This document shows, in pieces, positions 39,765 through 49,603 of a stretch of DNA of 64,000 nt. This DNA is from Betaproteobacteria bacterium. GTDB lineage: Bacteria > Pseudomonadota > Gammaproteobacteria > Burkholderiales > Thiobacillaceae. The stretch is taken from NCBI GenBank assembly GCA_016234655.1, contig JACRAU010000023.1, forward strand, positions 136,861 to 200,860. Reading direction: 5' to 3'. The notes below the pieces were generated by a model. The model did no database searches. It was not told the DNA's origin and saw nothing but the letters and a program-made list of their open reading frames with translations. The position numbers and the translations under genes are program-made. How positions within the stretch are numbered: position 1 is the stretch's first letter; each line of letters opens with the position of its first letter.

Positions 39765-40544
39765 ATGGCGAACGAAGCGATCAATCTACAGTCTGGCAGT
39801 CCGGTTTATGACCGGAACGTCCAGGCTGGCTTCGCTTCCGGGGCGGTGGCGCAATCCGCGCCGCCGCTTCCTTCTACCGGAGGCCCGTCTGCCGTAGCGG
39901 ATGTTGCGCAGTTGAGCGCCCTATCCAGGCAAGCCGATAGTCAATCGCATTACAAGCAAATTGGCGCGATATTGCGCTACACGAATCAAACGCTCGGCGA
40001 GGTGCAAACGCGCCTCGGCGAGATGCGTGATGCCTTGGAAGGTATCACCAAAAAGCTCTATCCCCCCTATCCGCTCAATAGCCCCGAGCGCATTGCCTTG
40101 CTCAACAAGGTGAGTTCCCTGCGTCATCAAATCGATGCCTTGACTTATCCGCCCGAGGATAAATGGCTGGCGCAATTGGTCGGCGATCCGGCGAAGCTGC
40201 CGGGCGCGGGCGACATTGTGCTGCCTGTCGTGCAGGGCGAGTCGCCGCCGGTCGTCCAGGCGCGGCCCGCCTATTCCGGCATCGGGGGCTTGAACCTGCC
40301 TGAGTTGCCGGTGCAAGCAAGCGACGCGACCGTGGCGGATGGCTTGGCTCGCGTCGAGCACGCGCAACTTTACGTGAAAGATGCGCGGGCCGCCCTTTAT
40401 CAAGAGACGGCCAAACTCTTCGGTCGTGCGAACGAAGACCGGGCCGTCGAGGCCAGCCAGACCGGGCGTGCGCTTTTGGCAGGCGAGCGGCTTGGCCTGG
40501 CCAATAGCAGTGGCGCGCAATCGGCACTTGTGGCATTGTCCTAG
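39765..40544 (+). CDS. Unknown protein encoded between flagellin and flbT
   Basis: The product is 259 aa with no recognised family. The first 60 residues are low-complexity and look disordered. Residues about 65-130 look helical or coiled-coil (QTLGEVQTRLGEMRDALEGI, then ERIALLNKVSSLRHQIDAL), which weakly recalls flagellin D1 helices. A Pro-rich linker and a second helical region (about 190-250) follow. No signal peptide or membrane helix is seen. Its position between flagellin and its regulators suggests a flagellar role, such as a filament-associated or co-exported protein, but this is inference from context only. Confidence 0.7.
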   Translation: MANEAINLQSGSPVYDRNVQAGFASGAVAQSAPPLPSTGGPSAVADVAQLSALSRQADSQSHYKQIGAILRYTNQTLGEVQTRLGEMRDALEGITKKLYPPYPLNSPERIALLNKVSSLRHQIDALTYPPEDKWLAQLVGDPAKLPGAGDIVLPVVQGESPPVVQARPAYSGIGGLNLPELPVQASDATVADGLARVEHAQLYVKDARAALYQETAKLFGRANEDRAVEASQTGRALLAGERLGLANSSGAQSALVALS

Positions 40545-40569
40545 CATTACAACCCTCCTCTTGCACTAG

Positions 40570-40959
40570 ATGCCGCTGCGCATTGAACTAAAGCCTGGCG
40601 AAAAGGTTTTCATAGGCGGCGCCGTCATCGAAAACGGCTCCGGCCGAACGCATCTGACCGTATTAAACGAAGTGCCGGTGCTTAGGGAACGCGACATCCT
40701 TACCGAAACATCCGCCGATACCCCCTGTAAACGTATCTATCTGGCCGTCCAGCTTATGTACATGGACGAACAACATTTGCCCCAACACCACCAAAGCTAT
40801 TGGCAATTGGTCAAGCAGGTGCTGGAGGCGGCGCCAAGCACATTGGAGTTGTTGGATCGCATGAGTGGATATATCCTGAACCGTCAGTATTACCAGGCGC
40901 TCAAGGGCGCCAAAGAGCTCATCTCTTATGAACAGGATTTGCTGAAACATGCCGAATAA
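40570..40959 (+). CDS. flbT: Flagellin translation regulator FlbT
   Basis: The product is 129 aa. In Caulobacter FlbT binds flagellin mRNA and lowers its translation and stability until the hook is complete. Family features are PLRIELKPGEKVFIGGAVIE at the N-terminus, VPVLRERDIL near residue 36, and the C-terminal ILNRQYYQALKGAKELISYE. The ATG is not preceded by a ribosome site; the upstream bases CCCTCCTC are instead like an anti-Shine-Dalgarno sequence, so expression may be weak or coupled. It overlaps flaF by 11 bp. Confidence 0.88.
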   Translation: MPLRIELKPGEKVFIGGAVIENGSGRTHLTVLNEVPVLRERDILTETSADTPCKRIYLAVQLMYMDEQHLPQHHQSYWQLVKQVLEAAPSTLELLDRMSGYILNRQYYQALKGAKELISYEQDLLKHAE

Positions 40960-41326
40960 CCCGATCAATGCCTATCAAACCGTCGATAAAGCAACGGCTT
41001 CCGGCCGCGAGGTCGAGGCGGCGGCGCTGACCAAGGGGGCGTTGCTGTTGGCCGAGGCCCAGCAGAAATGGGCCGAGCCGGAAAGAGACCAACTACTGGA
41101 GACGGCGCTGACTTATAACCAACGCCTGTGGAGCTTGCTCCAGACCGAGCTGGCCGACCCGAGCAATCCCCTGCCCGAAGAGATCAAAACCAATTTGTTG
41201 GTGCTGAGCGCCTTGGTGGATAAGCGTGTCTTCGAGGTGATGGCCTATCCTGCGCCGGAAAAGCTCAACTTGATCATCAGCGTCAATCGAAATATTGCGG
41301 CGGGGCTGCGCGGGGATCCGGGCTAG
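40949..41326 (+). CDS. flaF: Flagellin regulator FlaF
   Basis: The product is 125 aa. In Caulobacter FlaF is needed for flagellin synthesis and acts opposite to FlbT, possibly as a secretion chaperone. Family features are NAYQTVDKATASGREVEAAA at the N-terminus, TYNQRLWSLLQTE near residue 54, and LNLIISVNRNIAAGLRG at the C-terminus. It overlaps flbT. After it come 79 bp with no obvious promoter before the sugar genes. Confidence 0.88.
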   Translation: MPNNPINAYQTVDKATASGREVEAAALTKGALLLAEAQQKWAEPERDQLLETALTYNQRLWSLLQTELADPSNPLPEEIKTNLLVLSALVDKRVFEVMAYPAPEKLNLIISVNRNIAAGLRGDPG

Positions 41327-41360
41327 CCGCTACGGGAATGCCATTCAAGTCTGAAGATGA

Positions 41361-43143
<1,783 letters not shown>

Positions 43144-43147
<4 letters not shown>

Positions 43148-44010
43148 GCGATACGATCCTGGTTTTCGGCGCGACAGGAATGCTCGGCCAGGCTTTGTTG
43201 GCGGAAGGCAGGCGGCGCGGCTTGAAACTAGTGGGGGTGGCGCGCAGCGGTGCGGATGTCGCCCTGGATATGACGGATGCGCCGGCTTTGGCCGGCCTCG
43301 TGGCCGAGGTGCGTCCGTCGGTCGTGGTGAATGCGGCGGCGCTGACCAGCTTGGATGCATGCGAGAAAGACCCGTGTCTGGCCTATCGGGTCAATGCCCG
43401 AGCGGTGGCCATGCTGGCGGAGGCCACTGCCGATGCCTATTTCATCCAGATATCCACGGATCACTACTACAGCGGCGATGGCGCGGCCCTGCACGACGAG
43501 GATTCGCCGATCCGTCTTGTCAACGAATATGCCCGCAGCAAATATGCCGGCGAGGCTTATGCGCTGACGCATGCCAATGCCTTGGTACTGCGCACCAACA
43601 TCGTCGGCTTTCGAAATCGCGGTGCCTCGACCTTTGTCGAATGGGCGCTCGATTCCTTGTGTGGCGGCCAGGCCATGACGCTGTTGGAGGATTACTTCAC
43701 CTCCAGCATCGACGTGGCCAGTTTCTCCAAGGGCCTGCTTGACCTATTGCCGCTGCGGCCGACGGGGCGGCTGAACTTGGCGGCGCGCGAAGTGGCCAGC
43801 AAGGCCCGGTTCATCGAGGCCCTGGCCGAGGCCGCAGGTTACGGTACGTCTCATTGCCGATCCGGCAGCATTCTTGAGCTTGAAGGGCCGCGCAGGGCGG
43901 AGAGCCTGGGGCTGGACGTGGCGCGCGCCGAACGGCTGCTGGGCTATAGGTTGCCAACGTTCTCCGAGGTCATCGATAATCTTCTTCGACATCGAGGAAT
44001 GAACGCCTAG
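43144..44010 (+). CDS. RmlD-like sugar reductase/epimerase (SDR)
   Basis: The product is 288 aa. Extended-SDR/RmlD fold: the nucleotide-binding motif is VFGATGMLGQALL near residue 6, TSLDACEKDP near 68 resembles RmlD, and the STDHYYSG and YARSKYAGE strings supply the Tyr/Lys catalytic pair. It may reduce a 4-keto sugar. ATG 43144 overlaps the previous stop (ATGA); a longer frame from 43099 lies in spsF. The actual substrate is unknown. Confidence 0.8.
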
Positions 44011-44011
44011 C

Positions 44012-45088
44012 ATGCGATACGACAGCGCGATCCACATCAATGGCCGGGAAATCTCCATTACCGAGCCGACCTATTTCATTGCCGATGTCGCATCCAATCA
44101 TGACGGCGATATCGGGCGCGCCAAGGCGCTCATCCACTTGGCCGCCGAGGCGGGTGCCGACGCGGTCAAGTTCCAGCATTTCAAGGCGGAAAAGATCGTC
44201 AGCGATTTCGGTTTCAGCAATCTGGGCGGCCAATTTAGCCATCAGGCCCAATGGGGCAAGCCGATCTTCGATGTCTATCGCCAGTACGAATGCAATCGGG
44301 ACTGGAACGAGGTGCTGGCGGAAACCGCGCGCGTGGCCGGCGTCGATTTCATGACCACGCCATACGATGCAGAGGCGGTCGAGCAACTCGACCCTTACCT
44401 GCCGGCCTACAAAATCGGTTCCGGCGATATCACCTGGCCGGCCTTTATCGAGTTGATCGCGCAGCGCGGCAAACCGGTCATGTTGGCGAGCGGCGCCTCC
44501 ACCATGGAGGATGTCATGCGGGCGGTCGAAGCGGTGCTGGCGCACAATCGCCGGTTCGTGCTCATGCAATGCAATACCAACTACACCGGCGATCTGGAGA
44601 ACTTCCGCCATATCAATTTGCGCGTCCTGCAAAGTTTCGCGCTGGCCTACCCCGGCATGCTGCTTGGCTTGTCCGATCACACCCCAGGTCATGCCACCGT
44701 GCTGGGCGCGGTCGCGCTCGGCGCGCGGGTCGTCGAAAAGCACTTTACCGACGACAATGCTCGCACCGGCCCGGATCACGCCTTCTCCATGAATCCCGAC
44801 AGTTGGCGCGATATGGTCTTGCGATGCCGCGAGTTGGAATATGCCTTGGGCGATGGCTGCAAGCGCGTCGAGGGCAATGAAATGGATACGGTAGTGCTGC
44901 AGCGGCGCTGCGTGCGCCTGGTCGGGCCGAAAAAGGCGGGCGAACGCCTCGATGCGGGCGATCTCGAATGTCTGCGCCCGGCGCCGCGTGGCGCATTGCC
45001 GCCGTATCGGCTGAATGAAGCGCTGGGCCGCACGCTCGCGGTCGACAAGCTGGCAGGTGACTGTTTGTATCCTGGGGAGGTGACGTAA
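44012..45088 (+). CDS. NeuB-family nonulosonic acid synthase
   Basis: The product is 358 aa. The family condenses phosphoenolpyruvate with a six-carbon sugar to make a sialic-acid-like sugar (Neu5Ac, legionaminic or pseudaminic acid). An N-terminal TIM barrel (FIADVASNHDGDIGRAKALI near residue 22, DAVKFQHFK, YKIGSGDITWP near 133, VEKHFTDD near 240) is followed by a SAF antifreeze-like domain (about 295-355). Product type cannot be read from sequence. Together with pseB nearby, a pseudaminic acid-like product is the simplest guess. Confidence 0.88.
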   Translation: MRYDSAIHINGREISITEPTYFIADVASNHDGDIGRAKALIHLAAEAGADAVKFQHFKAEKIVSDFGFSNLGGQFSHQAQWGKPIFDVYRQYECNRDWNEVLAETARVAGVDFMTTPYDAEAVEQLDPYLPAYKIGSGDITWPAFIELIAQRGKPVMLASGASTMEDVMRAVEAVLAHNRRFVLMQCNTNYTGDLENFRHINLRVLQSFALAYPGMLLGLSDHTPGHATVLGAVALGARVVEKHFTDDNARTGPDHAFSMNPDSWRDMVLRCRELEYALGDGCKRVEGNEMDTVVLQRRCVRLVGPKKAGERLDAGDLECLRPAPRGALPPYRLNEALGRTLAVDKLAGDCLYPGEVT

Positions 45089-45090
45089 GG

Positions 45091-45630
45091 ATGCTCAAAG
45101 GGGATATCGTCGGCCTACGGGCAATAGAACGCAACGACTTGGATCAGCTGCTGGCTTGGCGCAACCGGCCGGGGTATCGGCGTTATTTCCGCGAGCATCG
45201 CGAGTTGAATCGCGATCAGCAACAGCGCTGGTACGAGGCCGTGGTCAATGGCGATCCGGCCACGCGCATGTTCTCTGTCGTCGAGCTGGGCAACGATCGG
45301 CTGCTTGGCGCGTGTGGCCTGTGTTACATCAATTGGGTGGATCGCAATGCCGATTTTTCCCTTTATATCGGCGCCGACAATCTATACATCGACGACAAAT
45401 TCGCACCCGATGCAGCCCAGGTGCTGATTCGTTATGGCTTCGACGAGCTCAATCTTCATCGTCTATGGAGCGAGATTTACGACTTTGATCATTCTAAACG
45501 GGGGCTATTCGATCGCTTGGGCTTTTGTCTCGATGGTCGCCACAGGCAAACCCACTGGAGCGAGGGCGGCTGGCACGATTCGCTTTTCTATGGTTTGTTA
45601 AACGATGGGATGAGAGCGGTCAATGAATGA
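45091..45630 (+). CDS. GNAT N-acetyltransferase (first; possible PseH role)
   Basis: The product is 179 aa, of the RimJ/RimL-like GNAT fold (VGLRAIERNDLDQLLAWRN at the start; an acceptor region near residue 110). PseH-type enzymes acetylate the 4-amino group of UDP-4-amino-sugars, so it may do this step in the nonulosonate route. It is 2 nt after neuB and overlaps the next gene by 8 nt. The C-terminus has a Trp/His-rich stretch (HWSEGGWHDSLFYGLL). Confidence 0.75.
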   Translation: MLKGDIVGLRAIERNDLDQLLAWRNRPGYRRYFREHRELNRDQQQRWYEAVVNGDPATRMFSVVELGNDRLLGACGLCYINWVDRNADFSLYIGADNLYIDDKFAPDAAQVLIRYGFDELNLHRLWSEIYDFDHSKRGLFDRLGFCLDGRHRQTHWSEGGWHDSLFYGLLNDGMRAVNE

Positions 45631-46705
45631 TACCTGGCCGCTGATCGAGCGTTACAGCAAGCCGTTCGGCCAGCTTGCGGGATTCAAGAAGAATCTTTTC
45701 GATGGCAATGATGCGCAGCTTAAGCGAAGCCTGGATTTGGCCAGCCGGTATCTGGCGCAGCCACGCAGATCGAACTGCAAAATCTGCCCTGCTGGGTTGC
45801 CGTCTGCCCCGGACTTTACCAAACATGGTGTGCCCTACGTTTTCTGTCCAGGCTGTGGTCACCTAAATGGCTGCCACCAAGATACGGAGGACTACGCCAG
45901 GCAGGTATATATCGATGCCGATTATGGTGCCGGCTATCACTCAAGCGATCTAGCGACGTATTCGGCTCGAGTTGATGCGATCTACCTTCCCAAGGTGGAA
46001 TTCCTGGTCGAGATATTGAGTGCTTTGGGCGAGCAGCCTGATGCCTTGAGTTATGTCGATCTGGGTGCAGGGAGTGGCCATTTCGTCGCAGCGCTGTCTA
46101 AGCGTGGATTTGATGCATCCGGTGCCGAGTTGTCGAAAAGCCAAGTTGCCCACGGCAATGCGATCATGATTGATCTTGGCTATGCGTCGAATAAGGCTCG
46201 TTCCGAGCGGCTTGTTCATGTTGAGCTTGATGAGTTGCAGGGTTTCGCCGCTGCGTGTCCGGCCGATGTCGTTAGCCTGGTCGGAGTTCTGGAGCACCTG
46301 CTCGACCCCCATGCATTATTGCAAGCCTTGCGTGGAAACCCGCGCGTGCGTTACGTCTTCTTGTCGTTGCCACTATATTCGCTGAGTGTATTGATCGAGG
46401 CGGCATTCCCGAATGTCGCACCCCGGCTTCTGGAAGGTGGGCATACCCACCTATTTTGCGATCGTTCGTTGGAGGCATTGGAGACACGTCATCAGCTCAC
46501 GCGGCTGGCCGCGTGGTGGTTTGGGTCGGATAGCATGGACCTGTTCCGGGCGTTGCGCCTAACTCTTGCAGAGAACTCGGATACTGCTGCCCTAAGCGAT
46601 GAAATGGCGGCGCGGATGGCGCCGATGCTCGACGAATTGCAGGGCGTGGTGGATCGGGCGCGATTCTGTTCCGAAGTGCACCTGCTTTATGCCTTGCGGC
46701 GATGA
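45623..46705 (+). CDS. Class I SAM methyltransferase with N-terminal cysteine-rich region
   Basis: The product is 360 aa. Cysteines at CKIC (near residue 53) and CPGCGHLNGC (near 75) could hold zinc, as in C-methyltransferases of deoxysugar pathways. The SAM motif is VDLGAGSGHF near residue 142. It lies in the middle of the sugar cluster and probably methylates a sugar. Codon use is more AT-rich than in the housekeeping genes, which suggests acquisition by transfer. Confidence 0.75.
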   Translation: MNDTWPLIERYSKPFGQLAGFKKNLFDGNDAQLKRSLDLASRYLAQPRRSNCKICPAGLPSAPDFTKHGVPYVFCPGCGHLNGCHQDTEDYARQVYIDADYGAGYHSSDLATYSARVDAIYLPKVEFLVEILSALGEQPDALSYVDLGAGSGHFVAALSKRGFDASGAELSKSQVAHGNAIMIDLGYASNKARSERLVHVELDELQGFAAACPADVVSLVGVLEHLLDPHALLQALRGNPRVRYVFLSLPLYSLSVLIEAAFPNVAPRLLEGGHTHLFCDRSLEALETRHQLTRLAAWWFGSDSMDLFRALRLTLAENSDTAALSDEMAARMAPMLDELQGVVDRARFCSEVHLLYALRR

Positions 46706-46741
46706 TGCCGGCAGTATTTATTCTTCTGAGGTGACCTGGAA

Positions 46742-47476
46742 ATGATTGCCAAGGCAATAATCGAGGCGCGCATGACCTCTACACGTCTGCCTGGGAAAGT
46801 CGTCATGCCCATTCTCGGCCGGCCTACGCTGGAATTGCTGATCGAGCGGTTGCAAAGAGCGCAATGCCTGGATGGCATCGTGGTCGCGACGACGACCAAT
46901 GCCACCGACGATGTATTGGAGGCGCTTGCGGCAAAGTTGGGGGTCGAGTGCTTCAGGGGCAGCGAGGACGATGTCCTTAGTCGTGTGCTGGGTGCGGCGC
47001 AGGCCAGTAATACCGAATTGATAGTTGAAATTACCGGTGATTGCCCCTTAGTCGATCCGGCCATCGTCGACCAGTTGATTGGGATTTATCGTGCCAACAG
47101 CTATGACTATGTCAGCAATACGCTGAAACGGACATACCCACGAGGGCTCGATGTACAGGTTTTCTCAGCTTCAACGCTGGGTGAGGTAGCCAGGCTGACC
47201 GACGATCCGGTCGATCATGAGCATGTCTCGCTATACATCTATGAGCATCCGGAGCGTTTTCGTCTATACAACCTTGAGAGCGGGCTGTCGGAAAAGTACT
47301 GGGATCTCCGCTTGACGGTCGATACACCGGAAGACTTTGCGCTGATACGTGATATCTACGAGAGGCTTTATCCGGTTAATCCTACGTTTGCCATGAAAGA
47401 TGTATTGCTGTTGCTCGATCAGCAGCCCGATCTGCTCGATCTCAATCGGCATATTCGCCAAAAAGCGGTGCGTTGA
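46742..47476 (+). CDS. SpsF-type cytidylyltransferase (second copy)
   Basis: The product is 244 aa. It is a clear paralogue of the gene at 42410: ARMTSTRLPGKVV, ATTTNATDDV, DCPLVDPAIVD and SYDYVSNTLKRTYPRGLDVQ all recur there in similar form. A GAGGTGA ribosome site precedes ATG 46742. The pair may activate two different acids, or only one may be active. The stop overlaps the next start as TGATG. The substrate is unknown. Confidence 0.82.
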   Translation: MIAKAIIEARMTSTRLPGKVVMPILGRPTLELLIERLQRAQCLDGIVVATTTNATDDVLEALAAKLGVECFRGSEDDVLSRVLGAAQASNTELIVEITGDCPLVDPAIVDQLIGIYRANSYDYVSNTLKRTYPRGLDVQVFSASTLGEVARLTDDPVDHEHVSLYIYEHPERFRLYNLESGLSEKYWDLRLTVDTPEDFALIRDIYERLYPVNPTFAMKDVLLLLDQQPDLLDLNRHIRQKAVR

Positions 47477-48468
47477 TGCTGCGGGCAGCCTTAATCGGAT
47501 GCGGCAAGATCGGCAGTGAATTTGCCGACGACCCCCTCGTTCAGGGTGTGCTGACCCATGCCGGGGCCTATGCGGCCTGCGAAGCCACCGAGTTGGTTGC
47601 CGTTTGCGATGCCAATCAAGAAAAGGTGGAGCGTTGTGGCGAGCGATGGGGGGTGAAGGCCAGGTATACCGATGTGGCCGCGCTGTTGGCAGAGCAACGG
47701 CCGGACATCGTCAGCATTTGTACCCCGGATGAAACGCATGCCGGCATGATCGCCCTTGCCCTGGCATCGCCTGGGGTCAAGGCCATCTTGACGGAAAAGC
47801 CGTTGGCCATGACCTTGGCCGAGGCATATCGGATCGAAGGCGATGCCCGTGAACAAGGCGTGTTGTTGGCGATCAACTATTCGCGCCGCTATTCCACAGG
47901 TCACATGCGCCTGCGCGAACAGATCCGGGCGGGTAGGCTTGGCTCCATACAGGCAGTGAGCGGCTTCTATACCAAGGGGGCGCTGCATAACGGGACGCAT
48001 TGGTACGATCTGGCCCGATTCCTGGTGGGAGACATCGTCGAGGTATGGGCCAGGGATGTCCTCGGTGAGTCGGCCGACGACCCCACGCTGGACGCCTACT
48101 TCCGTTTCGATAATGGGGCGGCAGGTTTTTTGCATGCCTTGGACAAGGAAGCCTTCAGCCTGTTCGAGATGGATGTCGTGGGCACGCTGGGGCGGGCGCG
48201 GATCGTCGATTCCGGGCACTGGTTCGAAATCTCGACGGCCGGGGAAAGCCCTTATTACTCGGGCTATCGCGCCTTGCTCGCGCCGGAGCGGGAGGCCGGG
48301 CATCTGGAAGACGTCACGCTTCACGCCGTGCAGGACTTGGTACGTTGTCTAACGGATGGCGGCGTGCCGAGGTGCTCGGTGGCGGATGCTATTGCGGCAT
48401 TGGAGGTGGGCTTTGCCATGCGCGAATCCGTGCGCTCGGGTCAGGCCATGACCTTGCCGATGCGATGA
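47476..48468 (+). CDS. Gfo/Idh/MocA-family oxidoreductase
   Basis: The product is 330 aa. An N-terminal Rossmann domain (AALIGCGKIGSEF near residue 4) is followed by EKPLAMT near 99, the family's catalytic Lys context, and a C-terminal alpha/beta domain with GTHWYDLARFLVG near 176. It probably oxidises or reduces a nucleotide sugar. ATG 47476 overlaps the previous TGA; a TTG at 47473 adds one residue. The stop overlaps the next ATG. Confidence 0.8.
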   Translation: MLRAALIGCGKIGSEFADDPLVQGVLTHAGAYAACEATELVAVCDANQEKVERCGERWGVKARYTDVAALLAEQRPDIVSICTPDETHAGMIALALASPGVKAILTEKPLAMTLAEAYRIEGDAREQGVLLAINYSRRYSTGHMRLREQIRAGRLGSIQAVSGFYTKGALHNGTHWYDLARFLVGDIVEVWARDVLGESADDPTLDAYFRFDNGAAGFLHALDKEAFSLFEMDVVGTLGRARIVDSGHWFEISTAGESPYYSGYRALLAPEREAGHLEDVTLHAVQDLVRCLTDGGVPRCSVADAIAALEVGFAMRESVRSGQAMTLPMR

Positions 48469-49595
48469 GCGGCATGACCGCTGCGGCTCGGGTTTTCGTG
48501 ATAGCCGGCGATCCGGGCGGGGCGAGTGCGCTGGCCGGCGTGATCGAATGGCTCAGGCAGGAAGGTCAAGCCGAAGTGGCAGCCTTTGCCTATCGCCAAG
48601 CGGCCTCCATCTGGAAAAGTCGTGGCCTGGCTTTTGACTTGGTGCCCGATGATATTTTCAGGCAGCAGTCCAAAGATTTGCTGGCGGCATCCCGGGCGGC
48701 ACTGCTTTTGCTCGGCACCTCGGTCAATGGCCTCGATCTGGAGAAGCTTTTCCTCGAGTCGGCCGGCGAATTGGGCATCCGGTCATTGGCCGTGCTGGAT
48801 TACTGGTCGAATTATCGGTTTCGCTTCGCACAAAAGGATGGGGAGCTCCTGTTGCCCGACAAAATCGCGGTCATGGATGCCAGGGCTTGCCGTGAGATGG
48901 TCGCGGAGGGCTTCCCCGAGGAGCGTTTGGTCGTGACCGGCCAACCCGCCTTCGATCGGCTGCGGGCTCTCCGCGATGCCTTTTCGGATGCAGGTGAGAT
49001 ACGACGGCGCGTTGGTGCCGCGCCCGATGCCAAGTTGGTGGTCTTTGCCTCGCAACCGATAGGCGAGGTCTACGGGCGTGATGAGACTGCGCCAGGCTGG
49101 CTGGGCTATGTCGAGAGTGATGTCCTTGATCTCTTGGTCGCCAGCTTGGACCGGATCGCGGAGCACCAGAACGTGCCGATTGTTTTGGTGATCCGCCCAC
49201 ACCCACGGGAAGATGCGGCCAAATTTTCTTCGGTACGGGCAAGACGAATTCGGATTGTCCTTGAGCAGGATGTCGATGCCTATCAGCTTGCGATGGCGAG
49301 TGACCTGCTTGTTGGGATGAACTCTATCCTTTTGCTAGAGGCCTGCTATCTCGGCGTAATTGCATTAAGCTTGCAGCCAGGCTTGGTCAAGGCGGATTGT
49401 TTGCCCACCAAATCTGTAGGGCAGACCCAGGCCGTGTATCGTCGGAATGAGGCCGAGACCGCCATCGAGTCCTTGCTTTTTGACGAGGAACGACGCCAGC
49501 GGCAGCGAGCGGAACTGCTTGGTTTCGCTGTCGATGGCTTGGCATCGCGGCGGGTTGCCGAATTAATATATGGGATGTTGCAGTCGACCAAATAG
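48465..49595 (+). CDS. GT-B-fold protein, possible glycosyltransferase or epimerase
   Basis: The product is 376 aa. The N-terminal motif VFVIAGDPGGASALAGVIEW and the C-terminal VIRPHPREDAAK, VGMNSILLLEACYLGVIAL strings resemble GT-B enzymes of the UDP-GlcNAc 2-epimerase/CDP-glycerol transferase type. The same signatures (GNPAWD, DSNLLVEAMIAGTP) occur in the first domain of the giant protein at 52770, so the two may be related. It could be a PseG-like hydrolase, but it lacks PseG motifs. ATG 48465 overlaps the previous stop; the frame from 48345 lies inside that gene. Confidence 0.6.
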   Translation: MSGMTAAARVFVIAGDPGGASALAGVIEWLRQEGQAEVAAFAYRQAASIWKSRGLAFDLVPDDIFRQQSKDLLAASRAALLLLGTSVNGLDLEKLFLESAGELGIRSLAVLDYWSNYRFRFAQKDGELLLPDKIAVMDARACREMVAEGFPEERLVVTGQPAFDRLRALRDAFSDAGEIRRRVGAAPDAKLVVFASQPIGEVYGRDETAPGWLGYVESDVLDLLVASLDRIAEHQNVPIVLVIRPHPREDAAKFSSVRARRIRIVLEQDVDAYQLAMASDLLVGMNSILLLEACYLGVIALSLQPGLVKADCLPTKSVGQTQAVYRRNEAETAIESLLFDEERRQRQRAELLGFAVDGLASRRVAELIYGMLQSTK

Positions 49596-49603
49596 GGTAT
49601 GTG

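Noticed and set aside
48465..49595. PseG (UDP-sugar hydrolase) call for the GT-B-like protein
   Set aside because: PseG's typical N-terminal glycine/histidine signature is not visible, and similarity to the giant protein's first domain is stronger.
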